Source: Lachnospiraceae bacterium (GTDB lineage: Bacteria; Bacillota; Clostridia; Lachnospirales; Lachnospiraceae). Taken from it: a stretch of DNA of 24,937 nt. The stretch is taken from the NCBI GenBank assembly GCA_004557975.1, contig SFEV01000039.1, positions 1 to 24,937 of the forward strand. The letters run 5' to 3'. The position numbers were made by a program, and so were the translations under genes. Positions 6,630 through 14,825 of the stretch are shown piece by piece (position 1 is the first letter of the stretch; each line of letters begins with the position of its first letter). The notes beneath the pieces are model-generated. The model saw only the letters and a list, made by a program, of their open reading frames with translations. It was not told the DNA's origin and ran no database searches.

Positions 6630-7934
6630 ATGAAAAGAAAAAGACTGTTAACTGCTATGGTGGCTCTTGGTGTAACGGCAGGTCTTCTGGGAAGCGGAAT
6701 CCATTCTATGGCTGAAGAAGAGGCTTCCGGAGACAAGAAAAAAATTGTGCTCTGGACATGGGCGACGGGACAGTTTGATGCAGTTCAGGACGCATATTTT
6801 GAGAGTCATCCGGATGCAGACTGGGAGTTTGAGGAAGTAGTAGTTGCAGCGGAGGATTATCTGACAAAGCTTCAGCAGGGATATGCGTCCGGCGGTGATA
6901 TGCCTGATCTTCTTATGGCAGAGATGGGCTGGAGAGGCAGTGCATTTGCACTGGATATCTGGGAAAATCTGGAAGCAGAGCCGTATAATTTTGACCGTTC
7001 TCTTCTGCTCGATTCTGTCATTTCATCTATTACAAATGATGAGGATCAGGTGATTGGTGTAGAGAATGCACTGAATCCGGCATTCATGATGTATAAGAAA
7101 GATCTGGCAAGAGAGTATCTTGGAACTGATGACAGGGCAGAGCTGGAGGCAATGTTCCAGACGTATGATGATTATGCAGAGTGGGGAGCAAAAGTATATG
7201 AAGCCAGCGGCGGTGCAGTAACACTGTTCCCGGGAGCACAGGACATTTCCAACATGATGATGCAGCAGAAGAGAAACATTAACAATGTAGATGAAAACGG
7301 TGATGTGAATGTGACAGAAAAGGTAGCACCTGTTTTTGAGACAGTCAAAAAGCTGAGTGACGCTCATGCATGCGGACAGCTGGCACAGTATTCCACAGAA
7401 TGGTCGAATGCTTTTGCTGACGGTTCAGTCATCTTTTTCCCGGGTGCATCCTGGAGCGTAACATTCTGGGTAGAGCCGTATGATCCGGAAGGAATCGACA
7501 ACTGGGGAATGTTCACACCGGCAGGCGGCGGCTTTGGCTGGGGCGGTACATGCTATGGTATTTACAAGAACTCTGAAATGAAGGAAGAAGCATGGGATTT
7601 CATTTCCTGGGCACTTCTGACTGATGAGGGAGCAAAATACATGAAAGAGGGATCAGGCTTCTTCCTTCCGGTGAAATCTCTGTATGAGGATCCGGAATAT
7701 ACAAAGGGTACGAGACCGAATTTCGGAGATCAGGAAATTAATACTTTCATGATGGAAGAAATCGCACCGAATATTCCTGAAGCAAGTCTTTCTATTTATG
7801 ACAATCTCGTAAGTGATTCAGTAAACATGGTGGTTCAGATGATGGCAGCGGATGCCGGTATGACAGCAGAAAGTGCAATGGATGAATTTATGATGGATCT
7901 TCAGGCAAAGATTCCGGATGTGACCATCAAATAA
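6630..7934 (+). CDS. ABC transporter sugar-binding protein (CUT1, family 1), lipobox Cys missing
   Basis: A 434-residue extracellular solute-binding protein for an oligosaccharide ABC importer. The start at 6630 follows AAGGAGG; an earlier in-frame ATG at 6588 has no ribosome site. The signal peptide has a KRKR n-region and a hydrophobic core up to LGVTAGLLGSG, with an acidic mature start after SMA. Where a lipoprotein would show L-L-G-C, this reads L-L-G-S (codon AGC), so no lipidated Cys exists within the first 60 residues. The mature part has the family pattern: IVLWTWATGQFDAV, GDMPDLLMAEM, the late W-rich GGGFGWGGTCYGIYKNS block and EEAWDFISWALL. It heads an operon with two permeases and a two-component system. 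The aromatic residues fit a sugar ligand, but which one is unknown. Confidence 0.92.
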   Translation: MKRKRLLTAMVALGVTAGLLGSGIHSMAEEEASGDKKKIVLWTWATGQFDAVQDAYFESHPDADWEFEEVVVAAEDYLTKLQQGYASGGDMPDLLMAEMGWRGSAFALDIWENLEAEPYNFDRSLLLDSVISSITNDEDQVIGVENALNPAFMMYKKDLAREYLGTDDRAELEAMFQTYDDYAEWGAKVYEASGGAVTLFPGAQDISNMMMQQKRNINNVDENGDVNVTEKVAPVFETVKKLSDAHACGQLAQYSTEWSNAFADGSVIFFPGASWSVTFWVEPYDPEGIDNWGMFTPAGGGFGWGGTCYGIYKNSEMKEEAWDFISWALLTDEGAKYMKEGSGFFLPVKSLYEDPEYTKGTRPNFGDQEINTFMMEEIAPNIPEASLSIYDNLVSDSVNMVVQMMAADAGMTAESAMDEFMMDLQAKIPDVTIK

Positions 7935-8045
7935 CTGAAATGAATGATGACTGGAATGTGTATAACTGTTCAGATCGGGCTGAATTATTTGTTGATGAAG
8001 CCGTCAGAATATGATTCACAGATAATCAAATAAGTAATCGGAGGG

Positions 8046-8072
8046 GCGGGGACTGGAGGAAACAGTTCCCGC
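8046..8072 (+). other. Stable hairpin between binding protein and permease genes
   Basis: GCGGGGACTG (8046-8055) pairs with CAGTTCCCGC (8063-8072), ten pairs with one G-U, followed by TTCTTTC. Hairpins here commonly cap the binding-protein mRNA and lower permease expression. The T-tract is interrupted, so partial termination or 3' protection is likelier than a full stop. Confidence 0.7.
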
Positions 8073-8092
8073 TTCTTTCAAGGGGAGAGCGA

Positions 8093-9004
8093 ATGAAGAA
8101 GAAAAAGAAAAACAAGCTTGCAAAATGGCCATATATTTTTGTAGCTCCGTTTATTATTACTTACATTGCATTTTATATGTATCCGATGATTTATTCCTTT
8201 TTTATCAGCTTTACGGACTGGACGGCAGTGACACTGGATAATCGTGTCTTTGTAGGGCTGAAAAATTACATTCGTGTTTTCACGAATGATCCCATGTTCT
8301 GGCGGTCAATCTGGAATACGGTGAAAATGATGATTATCGCAATGCCGCTGACAATTATCAGTGGTTTGCTGGTTGCAGTGCTGATGTTTAATATGATTAA
8401 AGGCCGTCAGCTGATTCAGACGATTAATTTCCTGCCATACATTACGATGCCGATTGCTATCGGATTGATTTTTGCAAATATGTTCAATACGAATATCGGT
8501 GCTGTAAACTCGATTCTGATGAAACTGGGACTGATTGATGAGAAAATTAACTGGCTGGGAGACAGCAGATACGCTTTTATTGTTGTAATTATCATCTGTA
8601 TCTGGAAAAATTTCGGTTATTTTATGGTATTATATCTGTCAGGATTATCGACAATCAGTACAGAGTATTATGATGCTGCGAAAGTGGACGGAGCAACTTC
8701 CGTTCAGTGTTTCTGGAAAATCACTTTGCCTCTTCTGAGGCCGATTACCACTTTTGTGATTGTTCAGGGAGCAATCGGTGGTTTTCAGCTGTTTGATGAG
8801 GCAAAAACGCTGGTATCCGGTTCAGGATCAACCATCGTTGGAGGTCCTGGACGGTCGCTTCTGACTATTGTATGGTATTTTTATGACTGTTCATTCCAGA
8901 ATAATTCCAGATATGGTTACGGCGCAGCGATTGCATTCAGTATGCTGATTATTATTGCAGCAATGTCTTTCCTGAATGTAAAACTGCTGCGGGAAAAGGA
9001 GTAG
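8093..9004 (+). CDS. Sugar ABC transporter permease (MalF/UgpA type)
   Basis: A 303-residue inner-membrane permease of the CUT1 family and first half of the membrane channel. It starts with a very basic stretch (MKKKKKNKLAKW), then six predicted membrane helices. The cytoplasmic EAA loop is visible as EYYDAAKVDGATSVQCFWKI-TLP, which contacts the ATPase. The ribosome site AAGGGGAGAG directly precedes the ATG. The second permease starts four bases after its stop codon, so the two are translationally linked. No ATP-binding subunit is encoded in the operon; CUT1 importers of Firmicutes often share a single MsmK/MsiK-type ATPase from elsewhere. Confidence 0.94.
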   Translation: MKKKKKNKLAKWPYIFVAPFIITYIAFYMYPMIYSFFISFTDWTAVTLDNRVFVGLKNYIRVFTNDPMFWRSIWNTVKMMIIAMPLTIISGLLVAVLMFNMIKGRQLIQTINFLPYITMPIAIGLIFANMFNTNIGAVNSILMKLGLIDEKINWLGDSRYAFIVVIIICIWKNFGYFMVLYLSGLSTISTEYYDAAKVDGATSVQCFWKITLPLLRPITTFVIVQGAIGGFQLFDEAKTLVSGSGSTIVGGPGRSLLTIVWYFYDCSFQNNSRYGYGAAIAFSMLIIIAAMSFLNVKLLREKE

Positions 9005-9007
9005 GAA

Positions 9008-9826
9008 ATGAAACGAAAAGTAAAAAAAATACCAAAGGTACTTGCCATCACCATTGTTTCTCTGATTTCTTTTATTCCTTTTTACTATACACTGGTGATG
9101 TCCACACATTCGACGGATGAGATTATGCTGGGCATTTCGTGGATTCCGGGAACGTATCTTTTAGACAATATCAAAACTGCGCTGAATTCAACATTCTGGG
9201 TGGCTTTTAAAAACAGTCTGATTGTATCGCTGCTTGCCATGGCAGGTTCTGTGAGCATCAGCCTGATGGCAGGCTATGGAATGGTGGCTTATCAGTTCCG
9301 GCTGAAGCGGATAATTTACAACTTTGTGCTTCTCACCATGATGGTGCCCTCTGTTCTCGGCGTGATCGGGTATATGCAGGAAATGAGAGTTCTGCATCTT
9401 TCTGGAACTCTGATTCCGCTGATTCTGATCTGGCTGCCGAGCGGTTTTGGAGTATTCTGGATTACGCAGTATCTTCAGAATTCCCTGCATATGGAACTGG
9501 TGGAAAGTGCGCGTATCGACGGCTGCGGGGAGTTCAGAATTTTTCTGAAGATTGTGCTGCCATGCATCAAACCGGCAATCATCTCTCTGTGTCTTCTGAT
9601 TTTCCTGTGGTCCTGGAATTCCTACATGCTGCCTCTTGTTATGGTAAATAAGGCGGAGAATTACACGATTCCGCTGTATATTCAGAGCCTGGGCAATGAA
9701 CACAGAAAGGATCTGGCTGCACAGATCACTGGTCTGCTGATCTCCATTGTTCCATTGATTGTCGCTTTTGCAATTTTTTCGAAAGATTTTATCAGGGGTC
9801 TGACCGAAGGCGCCGTGAAGGGCTGA
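9008..9826 (+). CDS. Sugar ABC transporter permease (MalG/UgpE type)
   Basis: A 272-residue permease, the partner of the preceding MalF-type protein. It has six predicted membrane helices, an N-terminal basic segment and the EAA loop ELVESARIDGCGEFRIFLKI. The periplasmic-side segment starting STHSTDEI is typical of the MalG branch. GGAG-like sequence (GGAGTAGGA) overlaps the upstream stop codon. The stop TGA overlaps an ATG at 9826, hinting at coupling to the regulator gene. Confidence 0.94.
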   Translation: MKRKVKKIPKVLAITIVSLISFIPFYYTLVMSTHSTDEIMLGISWIPGTYLLDNIKTALNSTFWVAFKNSLIVSLLAMAGSVSISLMAGYGMVAYQFRLKRIIYNFVLLTMMVPSVLGVIGYMQEMRVLHLSGTLIPLILIWLPSGFGVFWITQYLQNSLHMELVESARIDGCGEFRIFLKIVLPCIKPAIISLCLLIFLWSWNSYMLPLVMVNKAENYTIPLYIQSLGNEHRKDLAAQITGLLISIVPLIVAFAIFSKDFIRGLTEGAVKG

Positions 9827-9864
9827 TGAAGCAGACAGTAAACAGATATGGAGGAAGAAGTCGG

Positions 9865-11304
9865 ATGAGTAAGGTTCTGATTGTTGATGATGAAATACTT
9901 TCAATCGAATATCTGAAAAGCCTGCCTTCCTGGAGGAAATATGGATGTTTCAGAATTGATTCTGCATGGATATCCACAAAGGCATTGGAGTGCTTCCGGA
10001 AAGAACGGCATACAATTGTTTTTATGGATATCCGAATGCCCGGTATGGATGGTCTCTCACTGAGTCGTGAGTTTCTGCGGATCTGTCCGGAGACGATTAT
10101 TGTGATCATGACTGCATGGCAGGAATTTGAGTACATAAAAGAGGCCATGCAGATAGGAGTAAAACATTTTCTGGTTAAGCATGAAATTACAGAAGAAAAA
10201 TTAGATGATGTGCTGAAAAAAATCACGGAGGAAATTCAGTGGCGCAGAAATTATGAAAGTGTGCTGTGGAATAACTGGATGCGAAGCATCTGGGAAAGCG
10301 GGAGCGTAGAAAATGTGCCTGAGCAGGGGATGCAAAACTGTTTTATGGTTTTGATTACAATGCGGGGCGTATCTGTAGTGCTGGGAGAAGAACAGGACTT
10401 TTCTGTCAGTGAAGCGCATTTCAGAGATTTGGATATCCCTCAGATAAAAGTAAAAGCTTTTTCAAGACTGGAACGCTTTACTTATGGAGTGTTATGTGAG
10501 TATGATTCCTGTATTTCTGAGCAGGAACAGCAGTCTGTCAGGGAGGCATTATTGTCATACGTGGAAAAAATCTGTCGGGAAAGCGGAGAGTTGAAGCCGG
10601 TACTCTATCTGTCCGGTTTGAAAACTGATGTACGTGAACTGACGGATTTTTGTGCTTTGCTGAAACGATTTTCGAAAGGGGTTTTGTGGCAGAGAAAGAA
10701 TCCGGTGTTTGAAATGGATCTTCCTCAATACAAGGAAATAAAGTCGGATTTTTTCCCGGGGAAAAAACCGGAGGAGTGGGACACATCTGATTTGCGTAAA
10801 CTTCTTATGAAAGGAAAACAGGGGCAGTATCTGGTGGGACTGGAACAGTTGAATCCCTTAAAGACTTTTCTTATGCGAAAAGTTGACCGTGATTTTCTGA
10901 AAGAACAGGAGAAAAGGGCGGGAATGGTCAGTCTGGAACAGATTCTGAGAGCGAGTCTCCGTTTTCTGGAGGAGGGGGGAATACAGAAAAGCAGAATAGT
11001 TCAGCAGGCAATAGAATATATCCGGATGCATTATCAGGAGGATATTTCCAGTCCGCTGATTGCAGATGCACTTCGGATAAGTGATGGATATCTGCGAACT
11101 GTATTCAAAAAAGAACAGTCCTGTACAATTAAAGACTATATTTTGCAGTACAGAATTGATCGTGCCAAAGAGCTTTTACAGAAGGATGAAAGAAAGATAT
11201 ATGAAATAGCTGCAATGTGCGGATTTCTGAGCAGTCAGCATTTCAGTCGTGTATTCCGCCAGGTGACAGGAATGACGCCGGGAGAGTATAAGCAGCAGAA
11301 GTAA
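9865..11304 (+). CDS. YesN-type response regulator with AraC DNA-binding domain
   Basis: A 479-residue transcription factor. Start at 9865 is preferred because GGAGGAAG lies upstream and the receiver begins at once (MSKVLIVDDE); an in-frame ATG at 9826 overlapping the permease stop would add 13 residues. Receiver residues 1-120 have Asp8/Asp9, the phosphorylation site Asp55 in FMDIRMPGMDG, Thr83 and Lys105. A long middle region (about 130-375) has no recognised domain. Residues about 380-479 form an AraC-type double helix-turn-helix ending ...QHFSRVFRQVTGMTPGEYK. In such loci the regulator, phosphorylated by the adjacent YesM-type kinase, activates the transporter operon when sugar is outside. 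A likely site is the inverted repeat at 6511-6545 (inference). Confidence 0.94.
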   Translation: MSKVLIVDDEILSIEYLKSLPSWRKYGCFRIDSAWISTKALECFRKERHTIVFMDIRMPGMDGLSLSREFLRICPETIIVIMTAWQEFEYIKEAMQIGVKHFLVKHEITEEKLDDVLKKITEEIQWRRNYESVLWNNWMRSIWESGSVENVPEQGMQNCFMVLITMRGVSVVLGEEQDFSVSEAHFRDLDIPQIKVKAFSRLERFTYGVLCEYDSCISEQEQQSVREALLSYVEKICRESGELKPVLYLSGLKTDVRELTDFCALLKRFSKGVLWQRKNPVFEMDLPQYKEIKSDFFPGKKPEEWDTSDLRKLLMKGKQGQYLVGLEQLNPLKTFLMRKVDRDFLKEQEKRAGMVSLEQILRASLRFLEEGGIQKSRIVQQAIEYIRMHYQEDISSPLIADALRISDGYLRTVFKKEQSCTIKDYILQYRIDRAKELLQKDERKIYEIAAMCGFLSSQHFSRVFRQVTGMTPGEYKQQK

Positions 11305-11318
11305 CCGGAGGGATGGAT

Positions 11319-13124
11319 GTGAAAAGACTCAGGAAAGTGAATCGGTCGATCGGAAAGCGATTTATGAGTGCATCAGTGATTCTGATAAGCAGTATGATTC
11401 TGGTCAGCTATCTGTTTTCGGGCTGGTACATGGTCCATTCGACGGAAGGAAAGCTGCTGGAGGATTATCAGGATGTGAGAGAGTTTACGATTCGGCAGAT
11501 TGTACGATATCAGAACGATCTCGCGCGTTTTACAACGCTGCTGGCTTCAGATGAAGAGCTGCAGAAGCTGCTCGCAGGACAGGGGGCAGCAAATGCTGCT
11601 CAGAAGGTAAAGAGTTCCGTTGCAATTTGCCGTATTCTTCGCAATTATGAGCTGCTCCGCAGTGACTGCGTCTGCGTGGAGCTTCTTTTGGCTGACGGTG
11701 GGGTTTATACCAGTGACAGTTCAAATAAGAATTCATTTCATGCTGTCGGGGATATTTCCTGGCTGGAATCCCTGGACTGGAATATGAGTCGTTTTTTCTT
11801 CAGAGGGCCTGATCTTGTATGCAGAAACGTTTTTTATGATGATATTATTACGTATTCCTGCAATGTCGGAAATTATTACACGAATCAGCAAAGAAGCGGC
11901 AGGCTCTTTATTCATATCCGCAGGGAAGCTTTTGAAAGTCTTGTTTTTGAGACAGATATGGAGTCGTCCTGGTGTGCAATTCTGAATGCTCAGGGCGAGG
12001 TACTGGCAGAAGCAGGCGAAAAGAAGGCAGGCAAAGAGCAATATCAGGAACTGCTGAGCGAACGGGAGGAGAAAAAAGGGATTATTTCGGACAGAGACGG
12101 ATGGTATCTTTATGATAATCAGTCAGACTGCGGGCTGTCTCTGGTGATGTATATGCCTAAAGACAGGCTGTACAATGAAGAAAGAAATATTTTCCTCTTT
12201 TTCTGTCTGTTGTTCTTTGTGTGCCTGTTCTGCGCCTGCCTGATTATGTATGTGATTTCAAGAAGGCTGAGCAAACCGATTGTGGCGCTCAGCAATGCAG
12301 CAAGACAGATCTCGGAAGGAAAGCTGGATGTCCATCTTCATTCTGATACGGGAGATGAGATTGGGACATTGACAGAGAGCTTTAATCAGATGACCGACAG
12401 TCTTGAGCAGCAGATGCGGGACCTTCAGAAGGCAGAGCGCATCAGATCGGACCTTCAGATGAGCATTCTGATGGCCCAGATCAATCCGCACTTTATATAT
12501 AATACGCTGAATTCAGCGATTTATCTTTCAAGAGTCGGAGCTGCGCGCAAGGCAGAACGACTGCTCCAGCTGTTCATCAGGATTCTCCAGAACAATATGA
12601 AATCAGGAATTGACGGGGTGATCACCACAATCGGAGAGGATATTGAGGATCTGAAAGGATATATAGAACTGCAGGAAATCCGTTATCCGGGCCGATTCTC
12701 CTTTTCTGTTGAGGTGGAGCCGGGACTGGAACATCATGCAATTCCAAGGCTGATGCTTCAGCCGTTGGTGGAGAATGCTCTGAATCACGGTGTGCTGTCG
12801 AGAGAATATGGGGTAATTCATCTGAAAATCAATCGGCAGGAGCAGTATATTCATTTTGAATTATCGGACAACGGAGAAGGGATGGATGAACAGAAAATCA
12901 AAGAGATCCTGACAGAAAAAAGACAGGGCAGAAGACAGAAATCAGCGGTTCATTCCATCAGTATCGGAAACATTCGACAGAGACTGAACCTGATCTACAA
13001 GGATGACTACGTATTTGAGATAAGGAGCAGAGTGGGAGAAGGAACAACGATATACATCAGTGTACCGATGGAATACCGGGAGAAGCAGAAAGGAGAAGAA
13101 AATGAAGAAAAAACTGAAAATTGA
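11319..13124 (+). CDS. YesM-type sensor histidine kinase
   Basis: A membrane sensor kinase of about 601 residues. I favour GTG at 11319, six to seven bases after GGAGG at 11307-11311; ATG at 11313 abuts the ribosome site and is too close. A first membrane helix lies near residues 17-38, an extracellular sensor region to about 285, and a second helix FLFFCLLFFVCLFCACLIMY follows. HAMP is next (RRLSKPIVALSNAARQISEG), then a His_kinase domain with His391 in INPHFIYNTLN. The ATPase domain has the N-box LVENALNHG (Asn486), DNGEGMDE (Asp517) and GVGEGTT-like GEGTTIYIS. It phosphorylates the response regulator encoded just upstream. The last 23 bases overlap the esterase gene. The sensed ligand is unknown. 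Confidence 0.93.
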   Translation: MKRLRKVNRSIGKRFMSASVILISSMILVSYLFSGWYMVHSTEGKLLEDYQDVREFTIRQIVRYQNDLARFTTLLASDEELQKLLAGQGAANAAQKVKSSVAICRILRNYELLRSDCVCVELLLADGGVYTSDSSNKNSFHAVGDISWLESLDWNMSRFFFRGPDLVCRNVFYDDIITYSCNVGNYYTNQQRSGRLFIHIRREAFESLVFETDMESSWCAILNAQGEVLAEAGEKKAGKEQYQELLSEREEKKGIISDRDGWYLYDNQSDCGLSLVMYMPKDRLYNEERNIFLFFCLLFFVCLFCACLIMYVISRRLSKPIVALSNAARQISEGKLDVHLHSDTGDEIGTLTESFNQMTDSLEQQMRDLQKAERIRSDLQMSILMAQINPHFIYNTLNSAIYLSRVGAARKAERLLQLFIRILQNNMKSGIDGVITTIGEDIEDLKGYIELQEIRYPGRFSFSVEVEPGLEHHAIPRLMLQPLVENALNHGVLSREYGVIHLKINRQEQYIHFELSDNGEGMDEQKIKEILTEKRQGRRQKSAVHSISIGNIRQRLNLIYKDDYVFEIRSRVGEGTTIYISVPMEYREKQKGEENEEKTEN

Positions 13125-14004
13125 AACAAAACAGAGATGCTGGTCTCTGGTGACTGACATTACTTATGCAACAGTACCGTCGTGGTATGGTGCAACTTTC
13201 CGTGATCTGAAATGCAGTGTATGTATGCCGAAGGTAAGAGGAGAAGAGCGTCTTCCGCTTCTTGTCTGGCTTTGCGGAGGTGCATTCAAGGTGATGGACA
13301 CGGAGGTCTGGTGGCCCCAGTGGATAGAGTTTGCAAGAAAGGGCTGTGTGGTCGCCTCCGTAGAATATCGGACCAGCAATGAGGAAGTATTTCCGGCGGC
13401 TCTGTGCGATGTGAAGACGGCCATCCGGTATTTCAAAACTCATGCAGACTGGTATGGAATAGATCCGGATCGTGTCTTTGTGGCGGGAGAATCTGCCGGA
13501 GGAGCGCTGGCGAGTCTTGTGGGAGTCACAGGAAGCAGAACGGCCGGTAAATATGATGTTGGGCAGTGGCTGGAAGCAGACAGCAGTGTCTGCGGCGTAA
13601 TTGATTACTATGGAGTTGCAGACATGCGGACATCAGATGCGGAGCACGGTGTAAGTACGGACAGCAGCTGTGTCACAGCAGTACAGGGAGATACGAACTC
13701 CACATACGGAGCAGTAGAACAGTTTCTTGGCATTGAAGGAGATCTGTACAAACTGCGGACGGAGGCCTCCGCTGTCTGCCACGTGTCAGAAAAAACACCA
13801 CCATTTCTGATTTTCCACGGAGAGAAAGACGACCTTGTGGACAGTGCCCAGAGTGAGGAACTGTACAGACAGTTATGCAGCGCCGGTGTGCAGGCAGACT
13901 ATTACCTGCTGGAAGGGGAAGGACATGGTGCGGATGCATTTTATCAGGAGGAACTGATGGAAGTGGTAAGACAGTTTATTACGTCTGACAGGAGAAAATT
14001 ATGA
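13102..14004 (+). CDS. Alpha/beta-hydrolase esterase (BD-FAE/carboxylesterase-like)
   Basis: A 300-residue cytoplasmic alpha/beta hydrolase. Start at 13102 follows AAAGGAGAAG inside the kinase gene, giving a 23-base overlap and likely translational coupling. The oxyanion segment is VWLCGGAF, a variant of HGGG. The nucleophile elbow is GESAGG with Ser131, the acid is Asp243 in HGEKDD and the base is His275 in GEGHGAD, so the triad is complete. The layout (long N-terminal strand-rich part, ALCDVKTAIRYFK before the elbow) resembles esterases that remove acetyl or feruloyl groups from sugars. Its place beside a sugar importer and glycosidases suggests de-acylation of an imported oligosaccharide; that role is inferred. 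Confidence 0.88.
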   Translation: MKKKLKIETKQRCWSLVTDITYATVPSWYGATFRDLKCSVCMPKVRGEERLPLLVWLCGGAFKVMDTEVWWPQWIEFARKGCVVASVEYRTSNEEVFPAALCDVKTAIRYFKTHADWYGIDPDRVFVAGESAGGALASLVGVTGSRTAGKYDVGQWLEADSSVCGVIDYYGVADMRTSDAEHGVSTDSSCVTAVQGDTNSTYGAVEQFLGIEGDLYKLRTEASAVCHVSEKTPPFLIFHGEKDDLVDSAQSEELYRQLCSAGVQADYYLLEGEGHGADAFYQEELMEVVRQFITSDRRKL

Positions 14005-14657
14005 TTGCGGATAAAAACAAATATTTGGAGGAGGAAGTTTACGGACTTCAGAAAATCTGGCCGGATAATACAACTTTTACAATTGCCTGCCACGGGCACA
14101 GTATTCCATGCGGATATATGGAAGCTAATGTTACACGACCTTTTGATGCATATCCGCATCTGTTTTACAGAAGGCTCTCAGAACGTTTTCCACACTCGGT
14201 TATTAATATGATTGTCACAGCAACAGGCGGAGAAAACTCTGTGAGTGGGGCAAAAAGATTTCAGAGGGATGTACTGAGTCACCGTCCGGATCTGGTTACA
14301 ATCGATTATGGAAGGAATGACATGTTTCTTACCGAAACAGAAATGCGGGATGCCTGGACTCATATGATTGAGGATGCACAAAGATCAGATGTAAAAATTA
14401 TATTGATTACACCGGCAGCTGATTCGGGACAACAATATTATGAACCGGATAAACGAAAGCTGTCGGATTCTGCCATGGCGGACATTATCTGTGATCTGGC
14501 AGAAAAGTACGGGACAGGGCTGGCAGACACGCATGCTGTTTTTGAGAGACTGTTCCAAAGCGGGCATCAGAGAAGTGAATATGCTGCCAGCGTCAATCAT
14601 CCGAATCGCCGTGGACACGAGGTGATCGCAGACTGCCTCATGGAGTGGATTCCGTAA
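14001..14657 (+). CDS. SGNH/GDSL-family hydrolase
   Basis: A 218-residue cytoplasmic hydrolase whose ATG overlaps the upstream TGA (ATGA), so it is coupled to the esterase. SGNH blocks are visible: nucleophile Ser34 in ACHGHSIPCG (a GHS variant of GDS), the glycine block ATGGENS near 74-80, Asn106 in DYGRNDM and His200 in NHPNRRGH. The usual Asp three residues before the catalytic His (DxxH) is replaced by Ser197 (SVNH), so a dyad or another acid may serve. Members of this family in sugar loci are often acetyl esterases acting on carbohydrate. Together with the preceding hydrolase it suggests the imported sugar carries more than one ester; that is inference. Confidence 0.87.
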   Translation: MIADKNKYLEEEVYGLQKIWPDNTTFTIACHGHSIPCGYMEANVTRPFDAYPHLFYRRLSERFPHSVINMIVTATGGENSVSGAKRFQRDVLSHRPDLVTIDYGRNDMFLTETEMRDAWTHMIEDAQRSDVKIILITPAADSGQQYYEPDKRKLSDSAMADIICDLAEKYGTGLADTHAVFERLFQSGHQRSEYAASVNHPNRRGHEVIADCLMEWIP

Positions 14658-14730
14658 AAAATATATTGCTGATGGCATACGAATGCTGTTTCAGTCATAT
14701 ATAACAGAAAATAAGTAAAATTGTAAATAG

Positions 14731-14796
14731 CAGTAATTTGTAGAAGAAAAGCAGCCTTTTATGTGATATAAATAAGTAAAAGGCTGCTTTTTTGCG
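14731..14796 (+). repeat. Duplicated 66-base terminator cassette, copy B
   Basis: Near copy of 6400-6465. Immediately to its left, 14701-14718 reads in frame as Ile-Thr-Glu-Asn-Lys-stop, matching the GH172 protein end Ile-Thr-Glu-Asn-Asn-stop. A GTTTCAGT match lies further left (14688-14695 versus 6358-6365). The copy thus seems to carry a stub of a GH172 gene end. Confidence 0.9.
14747..14793 (+). terminator. Terminator or attenuator before the GH38 gene
   Basis: AAAAGCAGCCTTTTA pairs perfectly with TAAAAGGCTGCTTTT (15 pairs) and a T-tract follows. It ends the esterase transcript only 32 bases before the GH38 start codon. No promoter fits in those bases, so GH38 expression must pass or begin before this hairpin. 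Confidence 0.88.
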
Positions 14797-14825
14797 GCGA
14801 AGAAATATTTTACAGGGAGGCTGCT

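Noticed and set aside
8093..9826. Missing ABC ATPase read as a gene loss
   Set aside because: CUT1 operons in Firmicutes usually lack their own ATPase and use a shared one, so absence is normal.
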